From NCBI GenBank assembly GCA_013398955.1, contig VWPU01003223.1:62001-126000 (forward strand): a stretch of 64,000 bases of DNA, read 5' to 3'. The stretch comes from Callaeas wilsoni. Taxonomy: Eukaryota > Chordata > Aves > Passeriformes > Callaeidae. A model generated the notes under the pieces. That model searched no databases. It saw only the letters and a program-made list of their open reading frames with translations, and was not told the origin of the DNA. Both the position numbers and the translations under genes were made by a program. Below are positions 23,201 to 37,767 of this stretch, one piece after another. Numbering within the stretch: position 1 is the stretch's first letter; each line of letters starts with the position of its first letter.

Positions 23201-26200
23201 TTAATGAAGCTTGACTTTATGCCAGAATACTCTGAAATCAGTTTGAAAATATTATTGATCTGTTTGTTATAAGTTAAGGCACTCAGCATCGTAAAGGAAT
23301 GCTAGAGTACTTTGGAAGTTAGGATGAAAACTGCTTTAGAAGTATTTCTCATGAAAACACTCTTGCTCTCTGATGCTTCCATATGGCTGTGAGAAATGTT
23401 TCTGCTTCTTTAAACTGGCAGGGAACCTGTAATTAAAGTACAGAAAGATGCACTGAAAAAAAAAACCCCAATCATGTCTTTACTTTGAGAATTCAGCTGG
23501 ATTTCCTAGCTGTAGGGATATTTTTGTTTGTAGAAAAGTAAGACATGCTTGGAAGTGCAGAAGGCTGCTTGGACGCTCTTTTGAGACATCTGTCCTTGAT
23601 TAGCTGTTTGAACCAGGGAAGATGTGTATTTGTGCCTTCTTGCCAGGGAAGCCATCACTGATAGCTTCTTTTGAGAAAGAAAAAGCAGCAGATGAAAATG
23701 TACTCATTTGCTGCTTCATTCTGAGGTTGAAACATTCCCCAGATTAACTCTTGCACATTTTGTTTTTTGAGGGCTTTGTGGTACTGTGACTGAATAATTG
23801 GGAAATAAGTTTGAAGACTTATCTGCAAAAGCATAAGGGATAGAAAATACACTGTTAATTAAAAATGTTGAGCTAGGGTTCATCCATTCACAACTATCAT
23901 GTGATATAAAAGATACCCTGTAAACAGCATTTGGTTATGCAGTTATTTGTATTAATGGACTTAACCCAGGAAAACTTACTTCAGAGGTATTCCTAGTAGT
24001 TAGTAAGTTAAAAGAAGCAATTACCTTTTATATCTTCTAAGGTGAGACGAATTCCTGCTCTAATGTCTAGGAGTTTAAGTTTCAACAGCTGTTGCCAACA
24101 GCCTACCTGTCTAAGCTAAATAGCTTTTGGCTTGCACCAAAATACTTTGAATAAAATTCTTTAGATAATGAGTGCTTTTGGGAATTTCTGAAACTCCTTT
24201 AATTGTAAGGAACTGTCAGTGCCTAAACCGAAAAAGATTGTTAGATTCAAATACGAAAAAGAGATCTTTATTTTTTACTTATTTCCAAGCAAATGGGGAT
24301 TTGAAATTTTAATAAGTCAGTGACAGTGAAATAAATAAGTTTCTTTTAAGTAATTGTTATGGTTTTCCAGGAGTTATGTCTTATGTAGAGACAAGGCTAG
24401 GAAAACAATACTGCGATTCTTTGAGTGGTGCATTTATTACAGAGGAATTCCTAAGGACTTTAAATCAGTGTTGGTTTTTTTCCTAAATGAAATGCACCAT
24501 CTTCTTCACAGAAAAGAAGGAGAGCCATTGTGATACTTAAAACTTCATAAACAGCTTTAGTGTTGCTGTTCTTTGGGAAAGGTCCGTCTTTCTCTTTGAA
24601 TCTAAATGACTTTCTCATTGGTCTGTCCAAATGAGCCTGGTAATGCCACACTTGCAGAACTGCATCCTGTGGAAATGGGTGGCTGCAGGAAAGCATTGTT
24701 ACAAGCAGAACAGGTCTGTAGGCAAGGCTATCTCCTACAGGCTAGGAAGGTTTGAAGAGAGCAGAAGAGGCAATCCAAAGGTTATTTGAACCTGGGTTTT
24801 TTTATATGATGCAAAATAAAATAAAGAAGAGATTTCACCACAGTGTTTATTTTCTCTTCTTGCAGTGTTACTGGATTAACAGATAATCCATCATGTAAAT
24901 AATATTAGTGTTATTTGTAACTGCTTTCTACGTTTTGGATAATGCTACTCTATGTGTGTCAAGAAACCAGTACATGAAGATAAAACAAGAAAATAAGAAA
25001 TAATCAATGTATATTAACCATGATTTGCTATCAGCCTGCTGCTTTTGGGAAGATGGTAGTTACATTCAGACATGACATGATGTAGAAATTTTCAGCAAAA
25101 TCCCTCATGAATTTTATGGTTGCAGTGGAGTTATTTCTGCCCTTTAAAATGTATGTTACAGGAGTGACATAAGACTTAATGGGACTCTTCTTTCTTATAA
25201 TTTAAAATGTATAATTGCCTTTGGTGGAAGATGAACTAGGAAACAGGAAATGCTGATCATGTGTGACATGATCTAGGAGTGAATCGCTCATGTTTTTATT
25301 CCTTTTGGCATTCAGTATTTATCTGAAATTTCCTTTTTTCTAGCATTAGAAAACACAGGGAAGAATAATCTCAATGCATCTTTATTATAACTGATATTTC
25401 TGTGTAGGCTCAGCTTTGTTAGGAAAACTAGTTGTGACTGCTGGGTAATTATAGGGTTGGGATTGCCCTTGGAAGGCCAGATGCAGTAGGTTACTGTGAG
25501 TGAATTAAAAGCTGGCAGACTTTTCGGCTTGCTTTAAAGGGATGTTGTTGTTGATAGTGACTTTTTCTTTTTTGACTAAACACAATCCATTTTAATAGAT
25601 TAGTTTTGAAATTCATTTATCTTTATTAAAAAGGGCCTATATCAAGCTTTTGCAGGCCAATTTGGACTGTTTAGAATAACATGACTGGTGTTTAAATGTG
25701 GTCTTCAGAAACTGCTTTGTTAACGGAGGCTCTATTTGTTCCTGTTCTCTTACTAAACAGTTGGAAAAAGGTAGAACTAGTTCACATCAAAGCTCTGGTT
25801 TGTCTAACAGCCTGTTAACATCAAATAAATTAAGCTGCGCTGAGTCAGTATATTGTGATCTAATCATATTAATGCAGTGATTTGCTTTTTTAAAAATACT
25901 ATTATGATTTAAAAGATTGGCATTTCCTGAACCTTGAACCTGAAAAACTAGCTCTTTTGTGTTCGACTCAACTCCTTTTTTTTTCCTGTCTATTTAAATA
26001 CAGAAAATAGTAACTGTTCTTAAGGTGAGAGTAGAAAACCAAGAAACTGCTTGACATGCTTGGAGAAAAGAAGCAAGAAAGGCAGAAGTAAGGAGTTGGG
26101 TGGCCTTTTCCTATTCTCCCAATTAGCTTCAGATAGGGAGATATCAGATCAATGAGAAAAGGGGCAGAGTTCCAGTTCCAGTTGCATTTTATGGTAGCAT

Positions 26201-28035
26201 TTCACAGTAAACAAGCTTTGGATCTTACGGCAAATGGTTTTAATGAAACCCTTTAAAAAGGAGTAAAACACCTAGTGTTCTAAATTTGGAGATTTTTCCC
26301 TGGTTTTGTTGTTATACCAAACAAACCAAGAGATTTATGAGATTCTGAAATGCTATAGAACAGTTTAATAACTTAAAAATATTTTGGATTGGCATGGTAA
26401 AGAATAAATGGCAACTCATTCTTGATGTGAACCCTGATCCTCACTTTGCCTGTTGTGGATAAGAGGATACAGAAAAGGGGACGGAGGGAGAAGGAGTAGA
26501 AAAGGATAAGTAAAGGTTTTCATTTGCTGACTTTTATTTATTTTTGGTCCATATGCATTGGATCCAAGATGCTGGGTAGCTACAGACAAGTTATGAGTTG
26601 GCAGGTTTGCCTTGACAGCTGTTACCTTGGACTTTGGAATATTCTCCCTCATCAGAGGTACCATCTGGCTGCTCTGACATGATATTTCTACTTCATCAGT
26701 CTTTGGTAGGTTGGGTGGAGCTGTGGGAGCAATTTCATCCTGTGTTTCTAACGCTGTGCTGCTGTAGTTCTGTTACATGTAAGAAGTCAGAGATCAAAAG
26801 ATAAGGCCTGAGGCGAGAAGATAACATCAGATTTGTCATGTCTTGGACTGGTGTGAGTGCTGGTCTGCTGATTTGAAAAAGAAGCCACTGTCAGTTTTAT
26901 AATGAATACAGCCTTTGGCTCAGGAAATTCCTAAGGCAGAGGTTGGTGGGTACTGGGATGGATATATTGGTGAAAAGAACCTGCTCTCTCTGTGTATTCA
27001 CTACCCCTTTTCACAAAGAATCTGGTGTAGACTGGTCAGAAACATGTTACTGTGCTTGCACATCCACATTTTTTTAGACCTGGAATAGCTGTCCTTAAAT
27101 GATGATTTGTTAATCCTGATGATCTGTGAGCCTACCTCTGGAATTCCTCATGTCAACTCATGTTCATAAGAATAAGAATTAAAACTCCCTAACAGAGTAA
27201 AATTAAACTGTATGTGTTTCAAACACATAGAAATCTTTTAAATAGATCACATTATTAAACACGATGGATCTTAAATGGTGTATGAAATTGTAGCAATCAC
27301 AGTAAATCTTTATTCTTATAATGCACGCTGCTCATTTTTGTATGTTCATATGCTCTCTCCATATCATGTGAAAATCTTTTAACTGGTGTAAATTCAGATA
27401 GCTTTGCTGATTTCAGTGGATAGCATTGGGAGCTGCAGCTCTATACATTCCAGAAACAAAGTATAATGATTGCTTGCAAGGGGGCAGCTGATTAATAATG
27501 TGGATTTTATGGTCAATAGGTGGAAATGATCTACATTTGATTTTATATGGGAAAATGAACAAATAAATTACTTTTTTCCTTTCATAGGCATCATGTACAT
27601 GCCTGCTACATTAAGCAGGTCTTGAGATGAGAATACAAAGCTGTTGGCTAAAATATCAGCAGTTATTGTTATATTTATAAACAAGTGAATAATACGTAAC
27701 ACCAATCTGTATTTCTGCTGTTCCTTTATAGTGTATTTAATAGAAAAAATGTATTGTGGGAGTTTGGTTGATTGGTTTTGTTTTGGTTATTTTTAATATT
27801 TGGTTTGTTTTTATGCCACAGTATCTTTTTCTCACCATAAACATTATGTTCAATCAGTATTTAAAAAGAAAAGGTTCAGCATGCATCAGTTATTTTCCAC
27901 TTTGTCCTGATGACAATGTCACTGTCAAATACAAAATATTATCAATAAAGACAATATATGGGTGAAAATCAAATCTCACCAAATCAGTTTTAACTGATTT
28001 AGTCTGTAGAAAAGGGGACACCTGAGCAGCATGTC

Positions 28036-28320
28036 AGTCTCTTCCAAGTAACAGGTGGTAGGACAAGAGGAAACAGCCTCAAGTTGTGTAAAGGGAGGGT
28101 TAGGTTGGATATTAAGAACTTTTTTTTCATGGAAAGAGTTGTCAAGCATTAGAACAGGCTGCCTGGGGAAGTGCTGGAGTCACCATCCCTGGAGGAGTTT
28201 AAATGATGTGTAAATGTGGCACTTGGGGACATGGTTTAGTGGCGGACTTGGCAGTGCTAGGTTTATGGTTGGACTTGATTTTAAATGTCTTTTCCAGCCT
28301 AAATGGTTGTGTGACTCTAT
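28036..28320 (+). mobile_element. CR1 LINE 3' fragment
   Basis: This matches the 3' end of a bird CR1 non-LTR retrotransposon in forward orientation. Recognisable parts, in order, are the GGACAAGAGGAAACAGCCTC stretch, the AACAGGCTGCCTGGGGAAGT stretch (the end of the reverse-transcriptase frame, encoding the R/LP-x-E/K region), the GTTGGACTTGAT-like 3' UTR and a terminal GACTCTATG. The copy is 5' truncated, as most CR1 copies are, and its frame is broken (for example by a T8 run near 28120). Its GTGGCACTTGGGGACATGG 3' region differs from the 56.5 and 63.3 kb copies, so it is another, probably older, subfamily. The 5' boundary is uncertain by some tens of bases. Confidence 0.9.
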
Positions 28321-31300
28321 GAACTTATGGAAAATAGATCCTTGATAAACTAATTATAAGGTTTTATTGCTGGATTTACATATTTGGTAGAGAAAGATAA
28401 TATTGTTATTAAACCAAATTTTATCTTTTTGGTCATGTAAATTAAGAAAAAAAGTAGATCACATGCTAACTAAAAGCCTTGCAGAGTTTTACAGTTATCA
28501 TAGCATTCATTGAAAGGAGAATATTCCCTGCACATGCTTTTTTGATATTTGACTCATGGGATAGATTATTGACTTTGTGCTATTAATACTTTAGTAAGAG
28601 TCTTTGCAGGTGATGATGACTTTATTCATTTGCCCAAGCACCAACAAAAGACTTGGCTAAACTAAAGCTATTTGGTAAGACATTGAGATGAACTCGAACT
28701 TTTTGTTTCAATACAGACAAGACTTATTCCATTGTATTGTTACCCTGTGAATTGCATCTTCACTTGGCCAAAACCACGTCTTCTTGCTGTAAGAGATATT
28801 GTTTATGGGCTTAGAGTGGCAAATTTACGGGGATTTTTAAAGAGTCAGGACTAAAGTCTTTATTATTCTGTTTCTGTGGTGAAAGAGAGCTGGCATATTT
28901 TCATTTATTTAAAATTTGAAGAAAATAAAAGGAATTATTTAAACCAGTCAGTGTGTAGAAAATGTTGTCTTCTGTTTTAAAAGCTAGTTTGGCAGACAGT
29001 ATTTTTCTCCCTCCAACCAACAGATTACCACAGTAGTGTAACTTACTAGAGTTGAATGTTTTCATTATGCTTGGCTGACCTTTCATGCGACTGTCTCTAT
29101 TTGAGTCTGACAATGCTTTTGTTACTTTTCTCAATAAAAAGGCCACAGAGGTCAGAAGATGTATGCTACTCACTCTGAAGCTGAAGTTTTGACTAAATAG
29201 CTTCTTCAGAAAGATTTGGGAATGTTGTGCTCTCTTGACAATTCTTTACCAAAATGTCACGTGTGCCATAGCAGAAGTAGCTGGGACACACTCCTTAAAC
29301 TGTTCTCTAGAATGTAAAGATTTTAGTTTAGGTACTGGTGAGAGGAGCGGCTACTGATGAGAAGCGAACGTGGAGGGTGTGTCTGTGTACTTGTGTCCAG
29401 CTTTTTCCCCATCATGGCATATATTCCTGGAGGAAGAACAGGAGATGGTGGTCTCATACAGTGGAGAGCTGCAACCAAACATTTCTGTGGGGTTTATAGT
29501 CATAGACCTACTATGGATGGTCTTGAGCTAGACATTGGTTTTACAATGACATTAATGTTTTAATAATAAGATTTTTCCCCATGCACAATTTCATCATACC
29601 CATTCACATAGGACTAGCTTGTTACTTAGTTGCATGGCTGGAGGTCTCTCTACAATGTTTTATTTGGAATATAGTCAAATGTTCCCTTCTAGTAAGTGAA
29701 AAGAGCTAAAATGCTTCAAAATGTTTAAGTAACTTATTTTCTGGTTATCATGGTAGCAAATCTTGGATTTGTGCAAATGTAAGACTTTTGCATTAGGAAG
29801 TCACAAAACTGATTGATAAAAGGATATTCAATAATTATACAAAGGCTTATTTGAAACTTGCAAATCTTGGCCTCATAGAAGGAAGTAAATATGCCAAATT
29901 TCTTGGTAGACTCCAAACTGTCAGAGGGAGATACAGCAAGTTCAAAAAATAGAGTATCCTCGTTGTTTTGTGGCTTACTGACAAAATTAATGCTGAGGTC
30001 ATATCTGGAGAAAAGTAATCTTTTGATGTTCTTCCTGATTATCAAATTGTCCGAGGAAATCCTTTGTGTTAGCATAAATCTATGTCTTTGCAGTCATTTT
30101 ATGCAGGTGATTTTAAAAAGTTGATTTTTGACTTTATAGAAATCGAAATGTTTCTTAGAAGTGAGAAGGAAACTTCAGTGAGGAATATATGAGATTATTC
30201 TCTTTAAAATCTAACAGGCAAAAATTGTGGACACTTTTTGAAAAATATGCTGCATCTTCATTTCACATCCCAAGGAAAATCTTGACATTCTCACTCAATG
30301 ATGCTTAACCAATTTTCGTAATAAGCCCTGCAGCCAGCATTCCCTCCCATGTGAGGAGAAAAAATGCAAGCTTTGTCTGGTAAAGTTGGCAGGCTTTGCC
30401 TTCTGCTGAGAAGTGAGCTCTGGAATTTTTTATAGAAAACATCTGATCATTTATGTGTTTTCTTCAAAGATTATTAAGTGGAGTGTTAGCTGGATGTTTG
30501 CTGGTAAACAAATGGTACCCTGTGTAGAGCTTTAAACAGTAACTGCCATCTGAAAAACAATATATAGCTAGAGGCCAATCTACAGGCAAGCTGTATCATT
30601 TTGCCAGCATATAGCAAAGTTAAACAAGCAGCTGTTTTCTGCACTGCCTTCAGCTTTTAGCTGGCCTTGTGAGGTCTGGCTGGATAATGTTACAGTAATC
30701 TGTTCCTGATGTGACAGTCTTTGGTAAACACAGCAATGAACATAACTGGAACTGTCTTTTCTTACCTATTTCTTTATAGGAACAGAAGAGACAAAAAAGT
30801 AGTGCTTACAACTTATGATTCTCCATTTGAATAGGAATGTCTCAAGAATTAATAAGATCCTTAGGTGTGATCTTGTATGAAAAGAAATGCAGTTTAGTTC
30901 TTCCTCGGAACACTTGTGTACACTTTATCACTTGATTCAAACTTAGGCTTTTTCTGGGCATTTCTCTTTACAATTTACTTATGAGTTTTTGTAAAAGACC
31001 AGCCATGTATTTACTCCAGGGAGGGGAAAGGTTTCCTTCTGTCCTGTTAGAAATCCATTTCACCAGCTCAGTAACAGGGCCAATATTCTCTGTATTGATT
31101 TCACCTGGCCACTGCTCCTACTAAGTTTGCCTTCATAGAAGCCATGGTACTGTGTCTTGATTGCTCTACCTCAGAGCAAGGCTTCATACTCCTATTACAA
31201 TAATTTTGTTAGTACTGGCAAGCAAAAGTATTGAAGTAATCCCCTACTGTTCTGATTGATTTCCACAATTTTCTGGCGTTAGCTCATTTTTGCGTCAGCA

Positions 31301-34300
31301 GCCTTAGCCATCTGCATCTGGTCCAGCTTCTGGCTGCATTCATGCAGGGGGTCAGTAGCTCCAGTGAAAGATGTACATCTGATTCATGTGCTTCCAGACT
31401 GAAGAAATGATTGCAACCCTCAGTTCTTCCACAAGTCAGTCTGATATAACAAAGGATTATATGATACCAGTGTAATTAAACTATGCCTGACCAAAGTTCC
31501 TTTCAAACATACCAGTTATATCTTTTTATTGAACTGGAGAGTGGCCATAAAATCTTTGCGCTGTCTTCTTGGGGAGAAGGCTGCAATTTTCTGTATCTAG
31601 CTCATGGGAATTTCCAAGAGCAAATACATTGACCCTCTGCTGGAAACTCTTTATATATCAACAGTTTCTTCTTTTATGATTTCCAGTATTCAATGTTTAT
31701 TTTAAAGTGTTTGTGCACTGTAAGGATGCAGGTCAATTCAGGCTTGTCCTTCTGAATCAGTGATTGCAAATGCTTGTATTGGTATTCTTCCTTAAGTTCA
31801 TCACATCCTCATAAGACATGACTGGTTTTGTATGTATTGTAAATGTATGGTTTGTGCATTTTTTGTGACATATTGTGGAGTTTTGCTTTTTGTTTCCTGA
31901 ACTACAGAGGGTAACCCTCCCTGCCTCAGATTTTCTGGTGAAAGAGTGCTCTAATAAATTATGTTTTAGGAAGTAGGGTGTGAAGAATTGTGAGTACTTA
32001 AAATGTGGTCAGAAGTTACAAAAAAAAAAGCTTAATATGCCAGTTTATATTTGCTGTGAGATTTAGCCGAGTATTTCAAGTTTTGAGTTATGACAAGGTT
32101 CTGCTGTGCTGACCACATGCTTATTTGTGGGTTTTCTTGCACTTCTTGATTATAGATTATAGAGATGAAACTTGATGCTGCAAATGGGAAATGCTGAGCT
32201 AGCCTTACTACTCCGGGATGCTATTCCTTTAGACCAAGGCAGAGTAGAGTGCTGGCTGGGCATCATGTGTAGACCCAGGTATCTCAGACATTTTATGAAA
32301 GAGCAATTTCAGCTATTTCCTGTCCTTTAACTACCAGTTTCAACACTACTAAGTGAGGAACTAACAGTTTGCTATTTGTAGGCACTTAAAATGAACTTGG
32401 GAACTTCTTTAATGTAACATGAAGCTATTTCATTCAAAAACAACAAATCAAATTATAATATTGTAGCTGTTGGAAGCACAGTCCTTGCAGTTAGGGATTT
32501 ACAACTTGTCTGAAACATAACATTTCTGCTTAGTAGATCTTGTCACATAGGAATGCTGCTTTTTTTTTTATTATTATATTTGTGGAAAATCCTGTATAAC
32601 AGCTTTATATAAGACATATAATGTAATAACTTCATAACCTTATCCTAACTCTTGTACATCTGTAAAGGGACTGCCTGTGAAGGAGGCACAGTTTGTATAT
32701 ATCTGTGTATACATAGTATATGTACCTCCCTCCTCAAGAGCTTGCAAATGGGAAACAATAGACAAAAAGAAATAGTGTGAACACAATGATAAAATGGCAT
32801 TTCTTAACTTTTCTAGAAGAATATTCACCATTGGGAAGTTTTACTTTAGTATAAACAATTTCCCCCTCCACTAGGAAATCTGAACATGGCACAAACGTGA
32901 TCACAAAAAAGCAAGCACACCCAAAGATAAAAAAACCACAAAACCAAAAATACCTTACTCCCAACAATGTTTGTCATTCTCATGAAACAGTTCCTGATTA
33001 AATACCTTCAATTTTTTTCATTTATTCCTCTGTATATATTTGTTTATGAAGGAAGGCAATGTGTATTTAACCACAGATCTCATATTGTATCAAATATCTG
33101 ATGTTTGTAGTCATAAATAAAAATGCAGGACTGTCTTTTAGTCCTTCTGTGTACAATCAGTCAATATCACTTAGTAACATTTAAATGATTTCTTTTTTTA
33201 ATGTATGAGTCAACGTAAATGTATTTGATGAGAAGGCACATTGGAAAATACAGTATAATTGAGAAGCAGTATATGATGGATGTCAAGAAAAGAATTAGAA
33301 TGATAATAGCTTGAATTTTTGTTACCTCAGCAAAACAAGTTGGTTCTGTAACTTTCTGAGTTCCTTGGTGTGGTATATTTAAATTAAACAATTGAAGAAA
33401 GAAAAGGAAATTTTGAAAGTGAAGTAGATGCCACACTGACACTGTATTTGAATACCTTACAGGTTTCTTAAAGGAAATTATATTTGTGATCAGGATGAGT
33501 GAGGGTTTTTGTTGTTAAAAAAGGAGAAACTGAAGGTTCTATACATTTTCCAAACTATTCAAAACTCACTTAAAATGCTGAAATAACTCCCTTGTCTTTA
33601 CCACCTCCTCCCTTTGGACAGAGACCTCTTTCATCTGCATTTGACTCCTTAAAGAGCAAAACAGGTAAAATAAGACCCTTTCCCCGCAAACTGTTGCTTC
33701 AGTCTTCCTTACCTTTTAGCATTTTTGTTCCATTATGCATAAGAAGCTCCAGACCTATGCCAGCTTCTTTACAGATATTATTATTTTATTTCTAATTATT
33801 TATTTTCCCATTTTCTTGTTGGTGCTTCAGAAAATGTGTTGTTGCTAAAGTTTGGTATTCTGAAGCATGAAATGCAGCCTATTGTGTAAAAACAGCAGGA
33901 GAGTGACATTTCTATGGGAAAAATAGTCTATTGAAGTCAGTCCTTGGTAAACAATTGAAAGAATATGTTCTCCCTGTCATTAAAATTATTTCTCTTACAA
34001 AAAAAGTAATCCTCAAGGTATCTGAATTCACTTATTTCCTCTCATGAATCAAATGTACACTTCTATATTTCTAGTCTATTACAATCTATACTTGCTGTAT
34101 TGATTTGTGTGTTTCTAGCAAACAAGATCAATGATTTTGATATAGCAGAGACAGCACATTATAGTCCACACTCACAATTTTATTTCTAAATCTCACACAA
34201 CGAAGTGAAACTCTGTTAAAAAGCATATTTTTCAATTAGATTTCTCATGCATTCACATAAGAAAAGAATCTCAAGAGGTTTCAGGTGAAGGCAGATATTG

Positions 34301-37300
34301 TAAAAAGTGCCAGTCAGCTACCAAATGAATATAATTAAACATTAGATCACTATCCAAAAATAGTATCAGAGCAGAATTGACGGTTTTCAATTATCTTGTT
34401 ATAGGACTAAACCAGCTTTTGCTCACAAGGGATTAATTATCACTGTGCATTTCCACATGAGCCTGTACTCAAATCACCATTGTGGCTGTCACTTCAACTT
34501 TGTACATCTGTACAAAGGTTTTAAGCCTTTTTTTAATAGGTGATTGTACAGTCATGAAGTGCAGAAGGTTTGTTGAAGTTTGTCATGGAAAAATCACCTA
34601 GTCTTTATTCTGCTGGTAAATTTGACTCTTAAGGACCTCACCACGTATTGGACTGTTGCCCTGTACTGTGTTTGTGCTGTGCAAACAAACATCTGGCCTG
34701 ACTGTTGGCCTGGCTGTTGATGTTGTGTACCTGACCCTGAATTAGCAGTACAGTATATGTGTATGTGAATTCTTATTATGCTATGAATTTTTAGGTTTAG
34801 GAAGGCCAGGCTGGTGAGAGAGAAGGTGTTAACTGGTGAATTTCATGTGCCTGGACCCCAGATACCTATGCCAGAAATTGAAATGAGTAGAAGAGTGTTG
34901 GTGCTACACTAAACTCAGCTAGCTGTGAAACATGGCTGATAGGGAAACCTAATTCTCCAATGGGTGGGGGATGTGGGTGTGTGTCAGCCAGTGGAAATGT
35001 CTCATCCTCCACTTGCAGGGCTGCAAAAGCCTAGAGAGAGCAGAGGAGAAGATGGGACACGGCCAAGACTGGGCTAGAGGACTGAGCTGGAGGCATTCAC
35101 CTCTTCTGATCATAAAACCATAGGGGCAAACTATATCTGAATGTATGAGTCCATGACTGTGTAAGTTAGACTGAAGTGGGGATACTGCTGATTTCCCTTT
35201 CTTGGCATCCTGAACCACATAGTTGCATCTTCCTTGCCACAGCGTTAGCACTCAGCTGACCAGGAAGAGAAGGATGCGTCAGGGTCTGAACCAGTTAAAG
35301 CCAATCCATAGAAAGCGAGTCTCCTCTTTTTGAGATGGAAAAGCAGGTCATAGAATTTAGAAGTCTCCAGATCAGTGAAAGTAATAAATTAAAAAGTAGG
35401 CTTGAATGTGGCATCGTAATTATAAGTCCAAGCATAGCTGTATCTTGGTGGTTCAGAATTCTCATTGTGTTTGTTTTTAGCATATTTGTTTTTCAGTGCT
35501 TTCTGCTATAATTAATTTGTGAGTGACCTTTCAGTAAATTAACTGATCTCACACATTTGCCTTTGATATAATAAAGCATTCTTTGTGGTTTTAAAATAAT
35601 TAATCAGGAATCCTACATTACAAAAAGCAAAGTATTTCAAGACCTGATTCTAAATGTCTCTTGTTAAAAGTTTTATTGACCATACTGATATTTCTGAATG
35701 AAGTATAGTGGCTCAGTTGTTGGGAATTCATTCTTGCTACATCAGATTCCTTTAAATGACGCATACTTATCGGCAATTCTGAAGTGATATGAAAAAGCTG
35801 ATACTTCGTATAGAGTAACTAGTATTTGAGTTGCTTTTCGGTTGGAGAAAGCCAAGGGAATTTTTTGAAAGTGAGGGGAAAAAACGTTAAGCTTTATTGT
35901 GCTTTATTGCATGGAATATTCATGGAGCAATTTAAGGTAAGACTGATGAAGTAGAAGGTTGTTTTAGCAAGAATTTTTGGTCCTATCCTGAATGTGCTTT
36001 GGGGAGCATTTGAACTGCAGATACTTCCACTTATAACAAGAAATTTAATTTAGATGTAGACATACTAAAATTAGTAGTAAATATTATTTAGGCCAGTTTT
36101 TCTCATCAGGTGGCAAGAACTGTAGGTGAGTTTCTTTTTCTCTTCCTCATCCTCATTTTTGTCAGTAACCAAAAATTGTAAGGAAACAAAGTCTTGTAAG
36201 CAAAGTCATGTGTGGTAATGATTATAAACAATGATATATGTGGAGACCCTGTAGTTCATGTGTTTGCCTAGGCCCTTTGTTGTTAGAGCACCATCATATG
36301 CCAGCTGTAATAGTGAGTGCTGGGAAACACTTATGTTGATAGTTTGTTCTGATTTTTTTTTTTTTTTAGATTTTATTTCAGTATGATGTAGGTAAAAGAA
36401 AATGAAAATGCTGGCTACCTTCCTTCCTGAGTAAAGCAGTTTGTCAGCTGAATGCATCTGGCCTTTGACAGGCGTGCTTGTATTTGATTACCTACTGAAG
36501 ATGTAGTGCAGGCGCACGCAAGTTGGATAAACATGCTGAGGGGGCAGTTTCCTTACCTCCCATGAAGAGTATTCATCTTAACTTGTTTTATGTAGAATTA
36601 AACTCATGCAGTTTCTGTTAGAAGGAACTTTTACTAAGTTGTTAATTATTTATGTGAATTTACATGCTATACTTTTGTCAAAAAGTGATGTTATGATTTA
36701 ATTTGTTGTGTTCATGAATATACACAGTAAAGCAGTGTTTTTAAAGATGCTGGATCTTAAAAGAAACAGGAGGCTTATTCTTTTGTGTGTGTTTTACCTG
36801 CAGATGATGCAGTTACTCTGTGTGAGTCTACTCAGAGAGGAGATCTAGAGAGCATGAAGTGTTTAGTGAAAGATTCATTGACCTTCACCCCCAGACTGCT
36901 TACATGAGCAACGTCTACAATGGACACAAGAAAGTCTTTGCTTAACCAATACACTTCAGCAAAATATATCTGCAGTATTTTTCTTTAACATTCCTCATTA
37001 TGGCAGCCATGAGAGGTTTATATTGCTGCATCAGCTGTTTCTCTATTCTTCTTTTAGTTGTCATGATTTGACTTGTTTTTTCTTTTTAAAGGCAAGAAGA
37101 TGCATAGCTAAAACATAATGATTTACCTCCTGAATATTTTAAATGTAGCAAAGAAATTTAAATAAGATTTGACAATTTGACTTATGATGTATGGTAGAGA
37201 GAAGGGAAAAATGCTTTAAGGGGACTGTACTGCTCGGAGACATTCAGAGAGTTCTGCAAATCAATGCTGAGAGTGACGGACTCATATATCAACCACGACT

Positions 37301-37705
37301 GTGCACCAGCTAGAAAGTAATGAGAACTTCAGTAATTTGGCTCTGCTATGGTTGAATGCTGCTTCTGGGTGCAATTTCATGAGCATATTAGAAGTGAGAC
37401 CAGGTCACTTCTGTCTTAGCAGACAGAGGTAATTTCAAAAATAGTAATACTTGCCCTGGAAATAAAACTTGGGTGAACAGCAAACTATAGCTGTACAAGT
37501 ATATGAGAGTAAGTGTATGCATTACACTTCAGCCATTTATTTTCCCCCTTTCTGTAGTGTTTTTGAGTTGTAATTTCCTTATCAGGTAGATTTGAGGGCA
37601 AATCTGTAAATACAGAGATTAAGAAATGTACTCACAGGTAAATTATGAGAAACTGTTGCGGTTTATATAACAGGATATTGGGATAACTCACTCTGTGGGA
37701 GAGGT
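28321..37705 (+). other. SMYD3: SMYD3 long intron, second part
   Basis: About 9 kb of AT-rich intron between the first CR1 copy and a purine tract. There is a T17 run at about 36353-36369. No exon, RNA gene or recognisable repeat was seen. The longest open frame, 113 codons at 29734-30075 (-), resembles nothing I know. Confidence 0.75.
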
Positions 37706-37767
37706 TAAAAAGGAAAAGAAAGAAAGAAAAGAAAAAGAAAAAAAGTAAGAAAACAAAAAAGAAACCA
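37706..37767. repeat. A/G-rich (AAAG/AAAAG) simple repeat
   Basis: A nearly pure purine tract of about 60 bp with GAAA, GAAAA and GAAAAA units, interrupted by single T and C bases. It is a decayed AAAG-type microsatellite. Confidence 0.8.

Larger units (their letters stand above)
8872..28035 (+). other. SMYD3: SMYD3 long intron, first part
   Basis: This begins with the GTAAGT donor of the third visible exon. I found no further SMYD3 exon and no recognisable interspersed repeat in this 19 kb. It is AT-rich with scattered poly-T runs (for example about 9911-9925). It contains a 22-bp minisatellite at 9531-9640, a 16-bp palindrome at 10382-10397 and an imperfect inverted repeat at 20191-20253. 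Open frames reach 121 codons (10186-10551, -) and 119 codons (20515-20874, -) but look like chance frames. Confidence 0.8.

Noticed and set aside
29230..29260. AATTCTTTACC, considered as the NSFT start of the next SMYD3 exon
   Set aside because: The upstream frame contains a stop, there is no acceptor, and the downstream codons do not match the expected region before NHSC.
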